Shown here: positions 1 to 19,759 of the stretch, piece after piece
Numbering within the stretch: position 1 is the stretch's first letter
Layout of the letters: each line of letters begins with the position of its first letter
DNA from: Amborella trichopoda
Lineage: Eukaryota; Streptophyta; Magnoliopsida; Amborellales; Amborellaceae
Direction of reading: 5' to 3'
Assembly: GCF_000471905.2 (NCBI RefSeq)
Contig: NW_006494943.1
Span: 1,163,605 to 1,227,604, forward strand
DNA: 64,000 nt
Made by a program: the position numbers and the translations under genes
Notes under the pieces: generated by a model
Database searches by the model: none
What the model was told of the DNA's origin: nothing
Seen by the model: only the letters and a program-made list of their open reading frames with translations

Positions 1-431
1 CCTTGGAAAGATGCACAATCACTCATCTTAAGATTGTAAAGTTGCTGACAAAGAAAATTTTACTAAGAATGAAATTAGTTTCATTTTTTAGTATGTCTCA
101 TAAATCTTTCGCGGTAGTTTCTGATGAGACATTGAATAAAACAAACTCATCAAGTACTAGAAAAATATCTATCTTGGCAAATTCATCTTTCTCATCAAAT
201 CCCTCATCATCCATTTTTGCAAGTTTATTTTTTATGTTTTTTAAAGCCACTTCACAATCATCTTTCACCAATAACGTATGCATTCGAAAATTCCAAGTTA
301 GGAAACCTAAACCATCATATTTTGGAATTTCCTATATGGTTGAATTTCCTCCAGCCATATTGAAGGATTTGTCATCTGCCACAAACCTCGTGCCCAGCGA
401 GGATCGTATTCCCTAAAGCTCTGATACCAAT
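1..431 (-). mobile_element. Copia LTR retrotransposon, gag-side fragment (fossil)
   Basis: Read on the minus strand, this stretch resembles the start of a Ty1/Copia gag. It has a block reading VKDDCEVALKNI and a later one reading NVSSETTAKDL, which is typical of the gag region before the zinc knuckle in plant Copia elements. A primer-binding site complementary to initiator tRNA-Met (TGGTATCAGAGC on the minus strand, 418-429) sits 2 bp from the proposed LTR end at 432. The element is broken and is cut by the window start, so only its 5' end is visible. The family call rests on motif resemblance. Confidence 0.7.
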
Positions 432-832
432 TGCAGAAAATAAAAATCAATGATTGAGAAAAATAACAGAAAGAAAAATAGTGTAGAAAATCAAAAGAAG
501 ATAGACACAATAAATTGCTTACATCCACAAGGCAGCAAAGTTTTTTTATACTAATAAAAAAAATACCATACAGGAATGGGGAATACAACAATTTTTCAAA
601 CTCTCTCAAGCCCTAAAAAAAATCACTCTCTCTCTAGAAGACCCACCCAAGGCCTAAAGAATTAACCATCTTTTTCTTTATTTTTGCATCTGATAATTTT
701 TCTCTCTACGAACACCTTTTACTAGTATAGAGGAAAACCCATAAGAGTCACACGTGACCCAACTTTATCATTCCTACTTTTACTAGTTTTTCTATATGGA
801 TTTAGTTTCCTATAAAATAAAAAATTCTATCA
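432..832 (-). repeat. Probable 5' LTR of the minus-strand Copia element
   Basis: On the minus strand this begins TGATAGAATTTT and ends TTTTCTGCA, so it has the expected TG...CA ends, and it lies next to the primer-binding site at 418-429. The inner boundary is well supported. The outer boundary near 832 is inferred only from the TG and the usual LTR size, because the partner LTR lies outside the window. Confidence 0.5.
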
Positions 833-1041
833 GCCTCAACCTAATGACATATACACAAAAACATATATGGATAGCTACCCATAGAAATAGGAAAGCTTTC
901 TACAAACATGGGAACATTAATTCACATACTTAACATTCACATCGTATGTTTTAGTACGTATTCAACTAATTGAAGGATTAAACGATGTGCATCTTGTAGT
1001 TGGAGCACCCACATTCACAAACTAGTGCTAAGTGTGGTAAG

Positions 1042-2434
1042 CAGGGTTTTAAAAAATGCCAAGTCCAGCCGGACTCGTCCGGTTCGACTCGAGAATCGCC
1101 ACAGAACAAGCCGGTTCCACACATAAAACGGGAACCGCCCGTGTTTAGAGAGAACCGGGCGGTTTTAAACAGTAAACCGCCCGATGATATCATCAACAGG
1201 CAGGCACACGGACACGTGTGACAAAATCACGTGTGAAGTTGCCCCAAGGTTTCCATACGAATACGTTAGTTCACATTACATAGGTATTTATATACCAAAG
1301 TTGAATACCCATCTTTCGATGTGGAATAATTCCCAAACATCATTAAACGAAAACAGAATGTAAATATATTCTATTAATCAGCAACTTATAATCACCTGCG
1401 GCGAAACAGCAGGATGGTTATGACCTTTGTTACTTCACTTGACCTCCCAAGGTCGAATCCCTTTGGGAATTGCATTTTAGTTGTATAGTAGTTTTTGTTG
1501 TATATAGTGGTATAAATATTTTTGTAAATAATATAAAAGGCATAAAAATATGAAAAATAAAAAAGTTAATTTTTTGTATAGCAGTTAATTTTTGTTGTAT
1601 ATAGTGGTATAGTTAATTTTGTAAATAATATGAAAGGCATAAAAAAATAAAAATTAAAAAGTTTATTCTATTTGAAATCTCCATCTTTCTACTAACAATC
1701 TCTTTCACTAAATTTATTATAGAAACTTAAAAAAATACATTTTTGAAAAATTGAAATGTTATTTTCAAAATTTGAACACATTTTTTTAATTTTTACATTG
1801 ATAACCAAATCCTTTATTTTATTTATCAAATTTTACATTATAAATCATGTAATGTACCATGTTTCTTACAGTTGTCAATAATACATTTTAAATTAGATAA
1901 TATTATAAAATATTTTTAATTTGTTATTATTTGTCTAATAAAATAATTATAAAATATAAACTAATAATTATAATTTCAGTATATAATATTATAATTAGTT
2001 AGGTTGTAATAATTTTGGATTGTAATTAATTAGGTTGTAATAATTTGGATTCTTTTTGCGGATTAGGGTTTTTTGTCAAAATGAGATTTTAATTGCCATT
2101 CTTTCATTGATTTAGTCTACTCTTTATTATAGTCCATGTATAATTATATATTTTATCCATGATAATTCTGTGATTTTTCGTTTATGTGATGCAAATTTAA
2201 TACTTAAGTTTATACGAGAGCATCTTAATATTCACAAATTGATGAAAAAAATGAAAGTTAATAATGTAGTACCCTCATTTCTTATTGGATTCCTAAAAAA
2301 CAGCATTTATAATGAATTTTAATAATTTTTTCAGATTTTTTTGAAGCTTTAATCCGACCAATTCAGCCGATTCCCTATCCAATCGATTTTTGAAGTGCCC
2401 GATCTGGGTCACCGATCCATTTTTTAAACCATTG
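1042..2434 (+). mobile_element. hAT-type non-autonomous DNA transposon, copy 1
   Basis: The left end reads CAGGGTTTTAAAAAATG and the reverse complement of the right end reads CAATGGTTTAAAAAATGG, so the ends are short imperfect inverted repeats. GC-rich subterminal blocks follow, with repeated CCGGACTCG and CCGATC motifs. The flanking octamers GTGGTAAG (1034-1041) and GTTGTAAA (2435-2442) match at 6 of 8 positions, as expected for an aged hAT 8-bp target duplication. The inside is AT-rich and has no transposase frame. Three relatives lie at 29219, 38616 and 42371. It probably relied on transposase made elsewhere. Confidence 0.8.
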
Positions 2435-2442
2435 GTTGTAAA

Positions 2443-3730
2443 AAATAAGTGATCATTGTCGGGGTGTCAAAAGGTCTTTACTCCAGGTATTACATCTTTA
2501 CAATTTTCAACTGAAGTCCAAAATTACGACGACAAGAAACAAATCTCTTTAACGCACAAATAAACAAATTGAATACACCTAGAAATAAAACTTATTAAAC
2601 TCTGGATTGCTCCCTTGCTAGTTCCACTTAAAATATAAAAGAGTGATTGGCCAAAATACAACTTTACATAAATAAATTACATCCCAAATAGTCACAACTC
2701 AAACACTTTAACTACATAAATTATATAATCATTAAATACTAAACTTAAGCTAAACATATATAGATACCACCAAATTTGTGCACATAGTCTCTAAATTATG
2801 GGAAACCATTTCCATAAACAAACTTATGCCGATTAAAGTAAACCATCTTTACATAGCTTTCCGTCGCCTTGTAAGGGGAAGTTGGAGGGGCTTCAGAGAT
2901 CCGCTTCATGACAGCGTGTGCTCTCTTCATTCGACTTGAACGTCCTTTCAGGTTTTCGCCCAAGCCCATAGGGTTCTCATTTCTTCGGATAAACAGGAAA
3001 TTCACCCGAAAATATTCCAACGAACGCCTTCCAGGGGTAAGGCCACCGTATGGAGAAAAACTTATTTGTGATTTCGCTTGAGGCAATGGCATGGTCTGCT
3101 TTGTTGGCTAGTAAATGACTTGATACGAGAATGAGGGGACTATAGTCATCGATCTTATCCCTCCTAAACGACGGAGTCACCAGGTCCCTATATTGGAAAA
3201 CATCGAAGGTTGTCTTTACCCGAAACACTTCAGCACTTTTCAACAAATGATAAAATTAGCCTTCCATAAAGGGCCTCTTGCCATTGCTTGGGCTCGGGAG
3301 CATTTTCAGACATTTACGGTGATAGCTTAGGCGATCAATCATTATAGAATTGATGCTTGAACTATTGCGTACGTTGTACGATCCTAAATTATAGCACACG
3401 TCCTAGTCAATGATGTTAAACTGCATCACATCATAGTCCAAGCTATACGATCCTAAACTATAACGTGAATCGCGTGTTGACTTGAGCGCGCACAGTGTAC
3501 AAGTACATAAGACTATGTATGGAGGGCATTTATGTGGTACTTTGTGCGTATGTATTTGGGAGAACATGAGGCAAATCGTAAAGTGCACAAGTGTGCACTG
3601 CCCGTCATAATTGCACACATTTGTTCCCCAAAACATAAGCGCACGAAATACTACATAGGTACGCTTGGTACTCAGTCTTGTGTACTGCACACCTATACAC
3701 CGTGCACAATTTCCTTGATGACACACCTAC
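2443..3730. other. Unassigned repeat-derived stretch with a coding-like block
   Basis: No gene can be supported. About 2796-3246, read on the minus strand, has overlapping open frames and less AT-rich composition than its surroundings, for example DLVTPSFRRDKIDDYSPLIL. I do not recognise the family. Downstream, 3400-3730 is rich in GTGCAC and TACACC words that recur at 4030-4160 and 4750-4870. It is probably an old transposon fragment. Confidence 0.3.
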
Positions 3731-3775
3731 GCACCATGCACAATCTCCTTAATGATGCACAATCTCCTTAATGAT
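3718..3775. repeat. Short tandem repeat of a TGCACAATCTCCTTAATGA unit
   Basis: The word GCACAATCTCCTTAATGATG occurs twice in tandem, and a diverged copy (GCACAATTTCCTTGATGA) lies just upstream. The unit is about 22 bp. No function is apparent. Confidence 0.6.
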
Positions 3776-5640
3776 GAATATTATGGAGGGGTTATAACTA
3801 TATAAAGCTCCCTAGGGTAATAGATACTATATATGAGGCTTTTAAGGGTAAACATCACTTGGGATATTTCAGGTTTTGCAAGATGATGAATGACTCAGGC
3901 TTGGTGGGATAGAGGGGTTTAGGTGGAAAGTGAGATAACTAGTGCATGAAAACCTCCTGGGGATAATATACGCCTTCAACGTAAAGAAATGGTATGTACT
4001 CTTATTCGTTGTACAATTACGCTATATGTTACCTAAAACACAAGTGCACAAAGTGTTACATAGGTGCACTTAATACTCAGTTTCGTGTCAGAGTTGACTG
4101 CGTACATAGGTGCACAAGTACACAAGACTGCGTATGGAGGGCACTTGAGTGCCACTTTGGGAGCACATGTTTTGGGTCTTTTCATCGTTTAACTTTCCAT
4201 ACATACTTGTTGGGTTAAGTCTCAATTTTTGCTATCAATGAAGCTCTTTTTGGTTTGAATCTCTGTCATGTGTTGTGCCATTGGCGCTTGTACCATTGCC
4301 AATGGCACGAGGTCCATGATCGGCTAGCTAATCAAATTCATAGCCATGATGCGCCTCAACCTCTCATGGCACCTATCCATTTTATTGGACTGTGATACGC
4401 ACATGGGTATACCATATGACTAGCAGGATCTAGTACTTCGCTCGCTTGTGTTTTGGGGAACAAAGAGCACAATTGTATGGTGAATAAGTGTGCAACCCTC
4501 ATCGTTGGTGCGAATAAGTGCAAAATGACCAAAATGACCTTTTGTGCAAATCCATCCTTTCTCTTCTTGCTCGGGGTTAATCTCGAGTGAGCGTTCATTT
4601 TGTGGCTTGTGTTGTTATGGTCAAATCATCATAAGTATGGGTACGTTGTGACCGTGCTTCAAAGAGCTACAGTTTGATATTATCGAGGTCTCGGATGAAC
4701 ACCAGACTACTTCCATTCCATTCAAAAGGTCCAAAAGCCCCCAGATATTAAATTTAAGTGCAGTATTATGTACTTGCGCACCGCGTGCGCTCGTATTGTG
4801 TGCGGTGCGCTAGTGTGCAGTAAACAAGTCTGAGTACTTAGCTCGTCTGTGTTGTACTCCGTGCGCTTGTATTTTGGGGAACGAAGGGCACAATTGTATG
4901 GATAAGAGAGTCGGAGACTGCACTATTTCAGGCTCAGTTGGATCATTAAAAACATAGTGAAACTTGCTAGTCATGGGTTTTTTGGCCTTTTGAAATCGTA
5001 TGTGGTCTAGGTAAGCAGGGCTATTTATTTGACAAGACTCATATGTCTTTCTTCAACTTGGGATCGATTCACAACAATTTAAAAATGTGTAATAAAAAGA
5101 TCTGTATTGTAATTAATACCAATACATAGGATCATCCCTTTCGGAGTCCTATAATAACAACCCTTTTGATTGTTCAAGCCGATATAGATGCAAGTGGTCT
5201 AAACTCAAACCAATTTAAACAGAAGCATAATCCATCAATCCTAACCTCATATCATCACAAAAAAGATCACATGAAACTATATATATAGGGCCACCAAGGT
5301 AAGATATTAAAGAGATGTGCATGGATTGAATCTAGACCACTAATACTGAACATAGAAGCCATGGTGAGAGGCAAGAACTTAGCCATCAAGCCTCACTTCT
5401 AGCTATCATAGATATGTGGCTGTAACTCACAACCTTTATCCCCTATCTGCGAACACAACTCCAAAATTTTTAAATTAAATTAATTCAATAATTCCAAAAA
5501 ACTAATCTCACAATGGCATTTGTTTTTTTAATAGTGTGTGAAGAGAAAGGACAGTACCTCTCAATTCTCTACAAAACTGTTTTTCTCTCTAAAACCAATT
5601 TGAATTTGAAATAAAGATGTTTTCTCTATCAACGCCTCAT
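3776..5640. other. Unassigned intergenic DNA
   Basis: I see no gene. The stretch has scattered copies of the GTGCACAAGTACACAAGACTG type of word (4030-4160) and related GTGCGCTTGTATT words (4760-4880), which suggests decayed local duplications. The short open frames here carry no recognisable domain. Confidence 0.3.
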
Positions 5641-5648
5641 CCCCTTCA

Positions 5649-5756
5649 TGCATGTGGTGTGTTATAAGACGTATTTTGTGTGCGGTGTGTTATAAGACTA
5701 CTTTGTGTGTGGTGCGTCATAAGGCGTACTTTGTGTCATATGACATACTTTGTTTT
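5649..5756. repeat. Degenerate tandem repeat, about 30-bp unit
   Basis: Three to four diverged units of GTGTGTTATAAGACGTATTT follow one another, with variants such as TGTGCGGTGTGTTATAAGAC and GGTGCGTCATAAGGCGTACT. No coding role is apparent. Confidence 0.6.
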
Positions 5757-8043
5757 CTATTCATATATGTGAGCAATGAGAGATCAACATTAAACAATGC
5801 CGTTTAGATCTAGGTTCTAATCGGTTTAAAGTACATAATTTAAGGAAAAAATCAAGAATGAAAATGTCTAGCCCCCACACATGCCAATTCCTGATAACAA
5901 CGATAAACAAAAAATCTTAACATATCCTAAAGAGAGAAGAGAGGAGGGTGTCCCACCTTTGTGGCTGATGTCACCCACATATTAGCCACTAGGCTTATGA
6001 AAGGTTGATATTATTAGCTGCGTGGAGACTCCCTTTGGGGCCAGCTATTTATGCTCTAAGGGGAGCTGTTTTTGGGTGGAAATTTTCAAAATAATTTATT
6101 TTGAGAGAATTTTGCCTTTAAAAATTCCAAATAAATAAAAAATTTCAAAAATTATTTCTTGTATTTCTTGACATTTCTCAATAATTATTGGACATAGAAA
6201 ATTTCCCTTGTAGGAATTACTATCCTTAAGGAGTTATTCTCAACTGTTTGAGCACTCTTGTCAGCTAGATCCATAACCCCCGATCCCTTTATCAAAATTA
6301 GCCCAACGAAATCCATGACCCACAGTCTCTGGTAGGGATTCATGCTTGTCTCATGAAAGCTAACCCAAATAGGTGACTAGGTCTTGGATTTATAGCTGAT
6401 TGCATGTCACCGCCTGAGAACATACAGTCTCACCTCAGTGGATCTTCCTGAATGAGAGCAGCACCTCACTTTGCTACTATCATATGCACATGAGTAAAAT
6501 CATTGTCTGGAATTTGGCTGATGTTTTTTCAGATTCCCTCCTTCTCACACATGGCTCAACATACAAAATCCCACACGTACAATTCTCAATCCATATCCAA
6601 TCATGCACATAAATCGAAACATCACACCTTGGCTCAAACCGGTCATAAGGTAGTCTCACCGACCCTAACCAAGGAAACCATTAAACAATTTCGAAATAAT
6701 ACCCCTTAAACTAGGCCTTATAATCTGGAGTTCGTGACCATGAATACCAACGTTGGATCCCAATTCACACAAATCCCACAAATCACATTTCTCTCTCTCT
6801 CCAACTGTGACCAAGAACTAACAAAAAAAAAAAAAAAAATCCCAGTATCCAGGCCTTAAATAGCCACAATTCCAACGGCCGTATATTCATAACTATTTTA
6901 ACACAACAAAAGCTTTCATTAGTTATTATTACATGTCTTCTTCTTATATTGTTTATGGTGAGCAGTTTCAATGGTCTTATCAACCAGCGAAAAGCTTGCC
7001 TCTTGAAAAGAAAAGGTAGTTTCCAAAAACTGAGGTAAATTATAGGTATTTTGTCAAATATCATTCTGAGTACTTCCTATAACATTTTGAGTACTCCCAT
7101 AGTAAGCTAACTAGGAGCCCACATTAACTACCATATATATATTGATCACATCGCTAAGGAGAGTAGTAAGACTGCTTTGTAGATAAACTGCATAAAGCTT
7201 TCCACCTTTCTCTACTCATATGAGAGCATCTCACTTAATTTAGCTAACGGATTAGACCCTTACAAAAACATCGTTCCTGTAAGTGGTTTGAGCTGACTGG
7301 GATCACATCCAACCCACATGTGTTTAGTTTTTCACAAAGTTACTCGCAATCCTATAACCACTTCAAAAATAGCCCAAAAATTCATCTAATAATCTTCTTA
7401 AAAAATAAATGTATCACTGACATATGGAAGGTAGAAGATTATCAAACCACCTTATGATAACTTCATCCTAAAAGATTCAGCAAATGTTGTAGACCTCTCA
7501 TCCCCTCCATCCTCTCTTTTGCTACTTTTGTACATTAAGTTTCACATCAACAATTGCTTCTATACTACATGAAGTAAAAATGGGATAAGAGAATATTCTT
7601 AAATGGTAAGAGAAAATGTTGATGTCAACAAATTTTGTAAGAAAAAAAAAAAAGAAAAAAAAAAAAAGATAAAGAGATTCGTTGATAGTCTTTTGAAAAA
7701 TGTAAGGACCCAGTTTTTATCCAGCCAAACCTGCATGCGTAGAAACGTGAGCCTCTTAATAAATCTATTTTTTGGATGGATTTTAAGACTTAATTTTTAA
7801 AGACATGAGATCATGAATATAAATAAATAAATTTTAAAACTACAAATAATAATTCCAGTAAAAAAACATTCCGACCGTTAGTTTCCATTATTTTTAGATG
7901 GAACACCTACGTACATCCATATCTTTAAGATGGATGGTTTACATTTTCTAGACTATGTATGTAAAAATGGAATTCAACCCGCATCAACAATTTTCCAAAA
8001 TATAATACCCCTTTAAAAAAAGCAGTGTTTGAGTCTCCATACG
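5757..8043. other. Unassigned intergenic DNA
   Basis: I see no supportable gene or intact element. The stretch contains poly-A and poly-T runs (6822-6838, 7640-7668) and short open frames without recognisable domains. A small inverted match around 7885-7945 (TTTTTAGATGG against its complement) may be part of an eroded foldback element. Confidence 0.3.
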
Positions 8044-8225
8044 ATATTTTCCCTTTTTTAGTTGACATCCAAACGCGTGACTCTGTAAGATGACTAAACC
8101 TTTAGATGTATTTTTCCCATGAAGTTGGAAAGAAATATTTTCCCTTTTCTATTTGACATCCAAACGCGTGACTCTGTAAGATGACTAAACCTTTAGATGT
8201 ATTTTTCCCATGAAGTTGGAAAGAA
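8044..8225. repeat. Two tandem copies of a 91-bp unit
   Basis: Copies at 8044-8134 and 8135-8225 are nearly identical. Each starts ATATTTTCCCTTTT, contains CATCCAAACGCGTGACTCTG and ends GAAGTTGGAAAGAA. The near identity suggests a recent local duplication. Confidence 0.9.
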
Positions 8226-9185
8226 TGCAATATCCAGAGTGTGCAGAACCCTATAGAAACAAGAAGAAACCTATCTCCATTGAATAAGAAGCCCCCGCTC
8301 GACAACCCCAAATTCTCCCCATTTTAACCTACCATTTGTTTTCTATCGTCTTTCTTAACATGCCGCCCAACTGGTGAATGCAACTCAATCACGGCTTTTT
8401 AAAACACTATTTCCATCGAAACACGATTTCATCGAACGGTTGGCAATGGCAATGGCCGCACAGCCCTGTCCTGTCCGGCCAGAAAAGTAAAGCCTAGGTT
8501 ATTAGCATTGTGGTGGAGCTAAGGCCAGTTTGGCCCAGCTCCGCCGGGCTTTTATTTTTTGACCCGAATCAGGCCCTATATTTTGCGGAGCCATGTCCAT
8601 GAGGACAAGGGAAAGCCGGACCAAGACTGCCCCAGCCTAGGGCGAGCGTTGCTCGGCCTTACTAACCTCCTCTTACACACCGCGTGTTCTGTCCTTTTCC
8701 TATTATCCATCAGGACACGGCACATGATCTCTCTCTTCCTACCCTCCATCTTGGTTTTGGAGGCCTGCCTACAAATGGCCATAGGGCAGAATAGCAAATC
8801 AGATCAAACCAAAATTCATGTTGCCGATACCAAATAATAGAAAAAAACAAACGCACTCGTATCTCTCGTAGATGTCATGAGAAATTTTTTAAAAATTATT
8901 AAATCATCGTACTAGTTGCCAAATGCAAAGGAAAATTCACCAATGGATCTGATTAGTTAATGTAATACCCAATTACAAACATAGCTATCACCAGATAAAG
9001 TGGTTGAACAAACGGCCTTCCCCATTCCCTAGGAAAAGTACATTATTCCTTCCACATTACCTTGGAAAAACACATTACCGGGTGAGAGCCCTTAATACTA
9101 CAATGTGGACCACATCTATACAGGACAAGTCAAAACTAGCGAACCCTAGTGCCAAGAAGCACCAGCATAAATCTGATTGTCTATT
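8226..9185. other. Region downstream of the reductase gene, including its probable 3' UTR
   Basis: The few hundred bases below 9186 follow the stop codon of the minus-strand reductase and should hold its 3' UTR. Minus-strand AATAAT-type words around 9000-9050 could act as polyadenylation signals, but none is decisive. Further out (8400-8800) is GC-richer DNA with both-strand open frames and no recognisable domain. Confidence 0.35.
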
Positions 9186-18502
<9,317 letters not shown>

Positions 18503-18511
18503 TTGGATGCA

Positions 18512-18559
18512 TTATATGCACGCAAAAGTGAGGAGTAAACCCTTCATATTCGACACGTG
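18512..18559 (-). promoter_or_regulatory. Candidate TATA box and G-box upstream of the reductase
   Basis: On the minus strand a CATATAAT motif lies at 18519-18512, and an ACGTG-core G-box (CACGTG, within ACACGTGTC) lies at 18559-18554. If the TATA motif is used, transcription would start about 30 bp on, near 18482. That is downstream of the first ATG (18502) and would make the ATG at 18466 (Met13) the functional start, giving 319 residues. G-box or ABRE-like elements are common in stress-responsive plant promoters. Motifs this short also occur by chance. Confidence 0.35.
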
Positions 18560-18599
18560 TGAATGAGACTGTACGTGTGGTGAACCTGGTTCGTGGTGT

Positions 18600-19242
18600 T
18601 GGCGCGTTTAGTTGAAAATAGGGACACTAGGCCTCAAGTCTTCAACGCCACGTCTTCCTCCTACACCACGGTTTTTGGAGAGCATTTCGGCTAATTTAGG
18701 TTTTCTTACCCGTTTAATGGTTCATCTACTGTTTTAAGATCCGAATATTTTCATTTAAGATCGTTGATTGGGATGGAAATTAGTAAGATCGGAACGGAAT
18801 CGGTTTCAAAATGGGTACGCTTTGTGCCTTCGCTTTGGTGAACAAAACATAAAAAATAAAGAACAAAAAAAAAAAAATTACTTAATAGCTTAGCTGCAAG
18901 GCTAAGGTGTAGAGAAGGAGCAACCACATTTGTGCAGGATATCCTTTTTTTTAGTTTCATACATCTCGTATTTTCCGTTTCAACCACCACCCCTGACCTC
19001 AAGACTTCAAGAAGACAGAACTATTATATATATATATAGCAGACAGAGCTATTCTATATATATATATATATATATGGGATGAAATCATCAATTGGTTTTG
19101 TCATTTTGTGTTTTCATTGGAGTGAGGAAAAAATTTAAAAAAATGAAACAAAGTACAATATTTGGGTCCATTCAAATCATGTGTGCACCATGTGTTCTCT
19201 GCTAGTATAATAAAAAAAATTAAAGATAAGGAATAAGTATAA
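18600..19242. other. Intergenic DNA upstream of the reductase
   Basis: I see no gene. The stretch contains a poly-A run near 18867 and a TA dinucleotide microsatellite at about 19024-19075, interrupted by GCAGACAGAGC. Confidence 0.5.
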
Positions 19243-19757
19243 AGGAAAGCTTTCTATATTCTTTCTACAACATAGAAGTTATATCATCCTCTTACCATCC
19301 AGCCGTCCATTTTTTTATCAAGAGAGTCATTTATCGTTTGATCTTAGATCCGACGTCTCAAAGTATTTTATTTTTAGTTTTTTTTAATACAAATTTTCTG
19401 GATATGAAATTTAGTACGTGCTATCTTCTCATTGGGGCGCACCTATAAAAAATATTAACAATAATTTTTCGATAAACAATGATGACCAAAATACCTCTTG
19501 AAACTTTCAGAGGTATTTTGGTCATTATTTTTTATCTAAAATATTTCTTTATATTTTTTGTTAGTACGAGTTTAATAGAGGAATGGACGTCCAAAATTTG
19601 GTATCAAAATAGTTTATAAAAAAAAAATTAAAAATAAAATAGTGTAAAGACGTGACATTGCGATTGAGACAATCTTAACCCTCCGTTCAAAAATGGACGG
19701 TTGGATAAAGAAGAGGATAGAACTTCTATGTTGTAGGGAACATAGAAATCTTTCCCT
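19243..19757. mobile_element. MITE family C, copy 1, with a perfect central hairpin
   Basis: The left end AGGAAAGCTTTCTATATTC and the reverse complement of the right end AGGGAAAGATTTCTATGTTC continue as inverted repeats for about 75 bp, sharing CTACAACATAGAAGTT and CCGTCCATTTTT. In the centre a perfect 17-bp stem (19482-19498 with 19509-19525, loop 19499-19508) is built from ATGACCAAAATACCTCT. Relatives lie at about 41860-42350 and, inverted, at about 57803-58258. There is no coding capacity. The target duplication is unclear. Confidence 0.8.
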
Positions 19758-19759
19758 AA

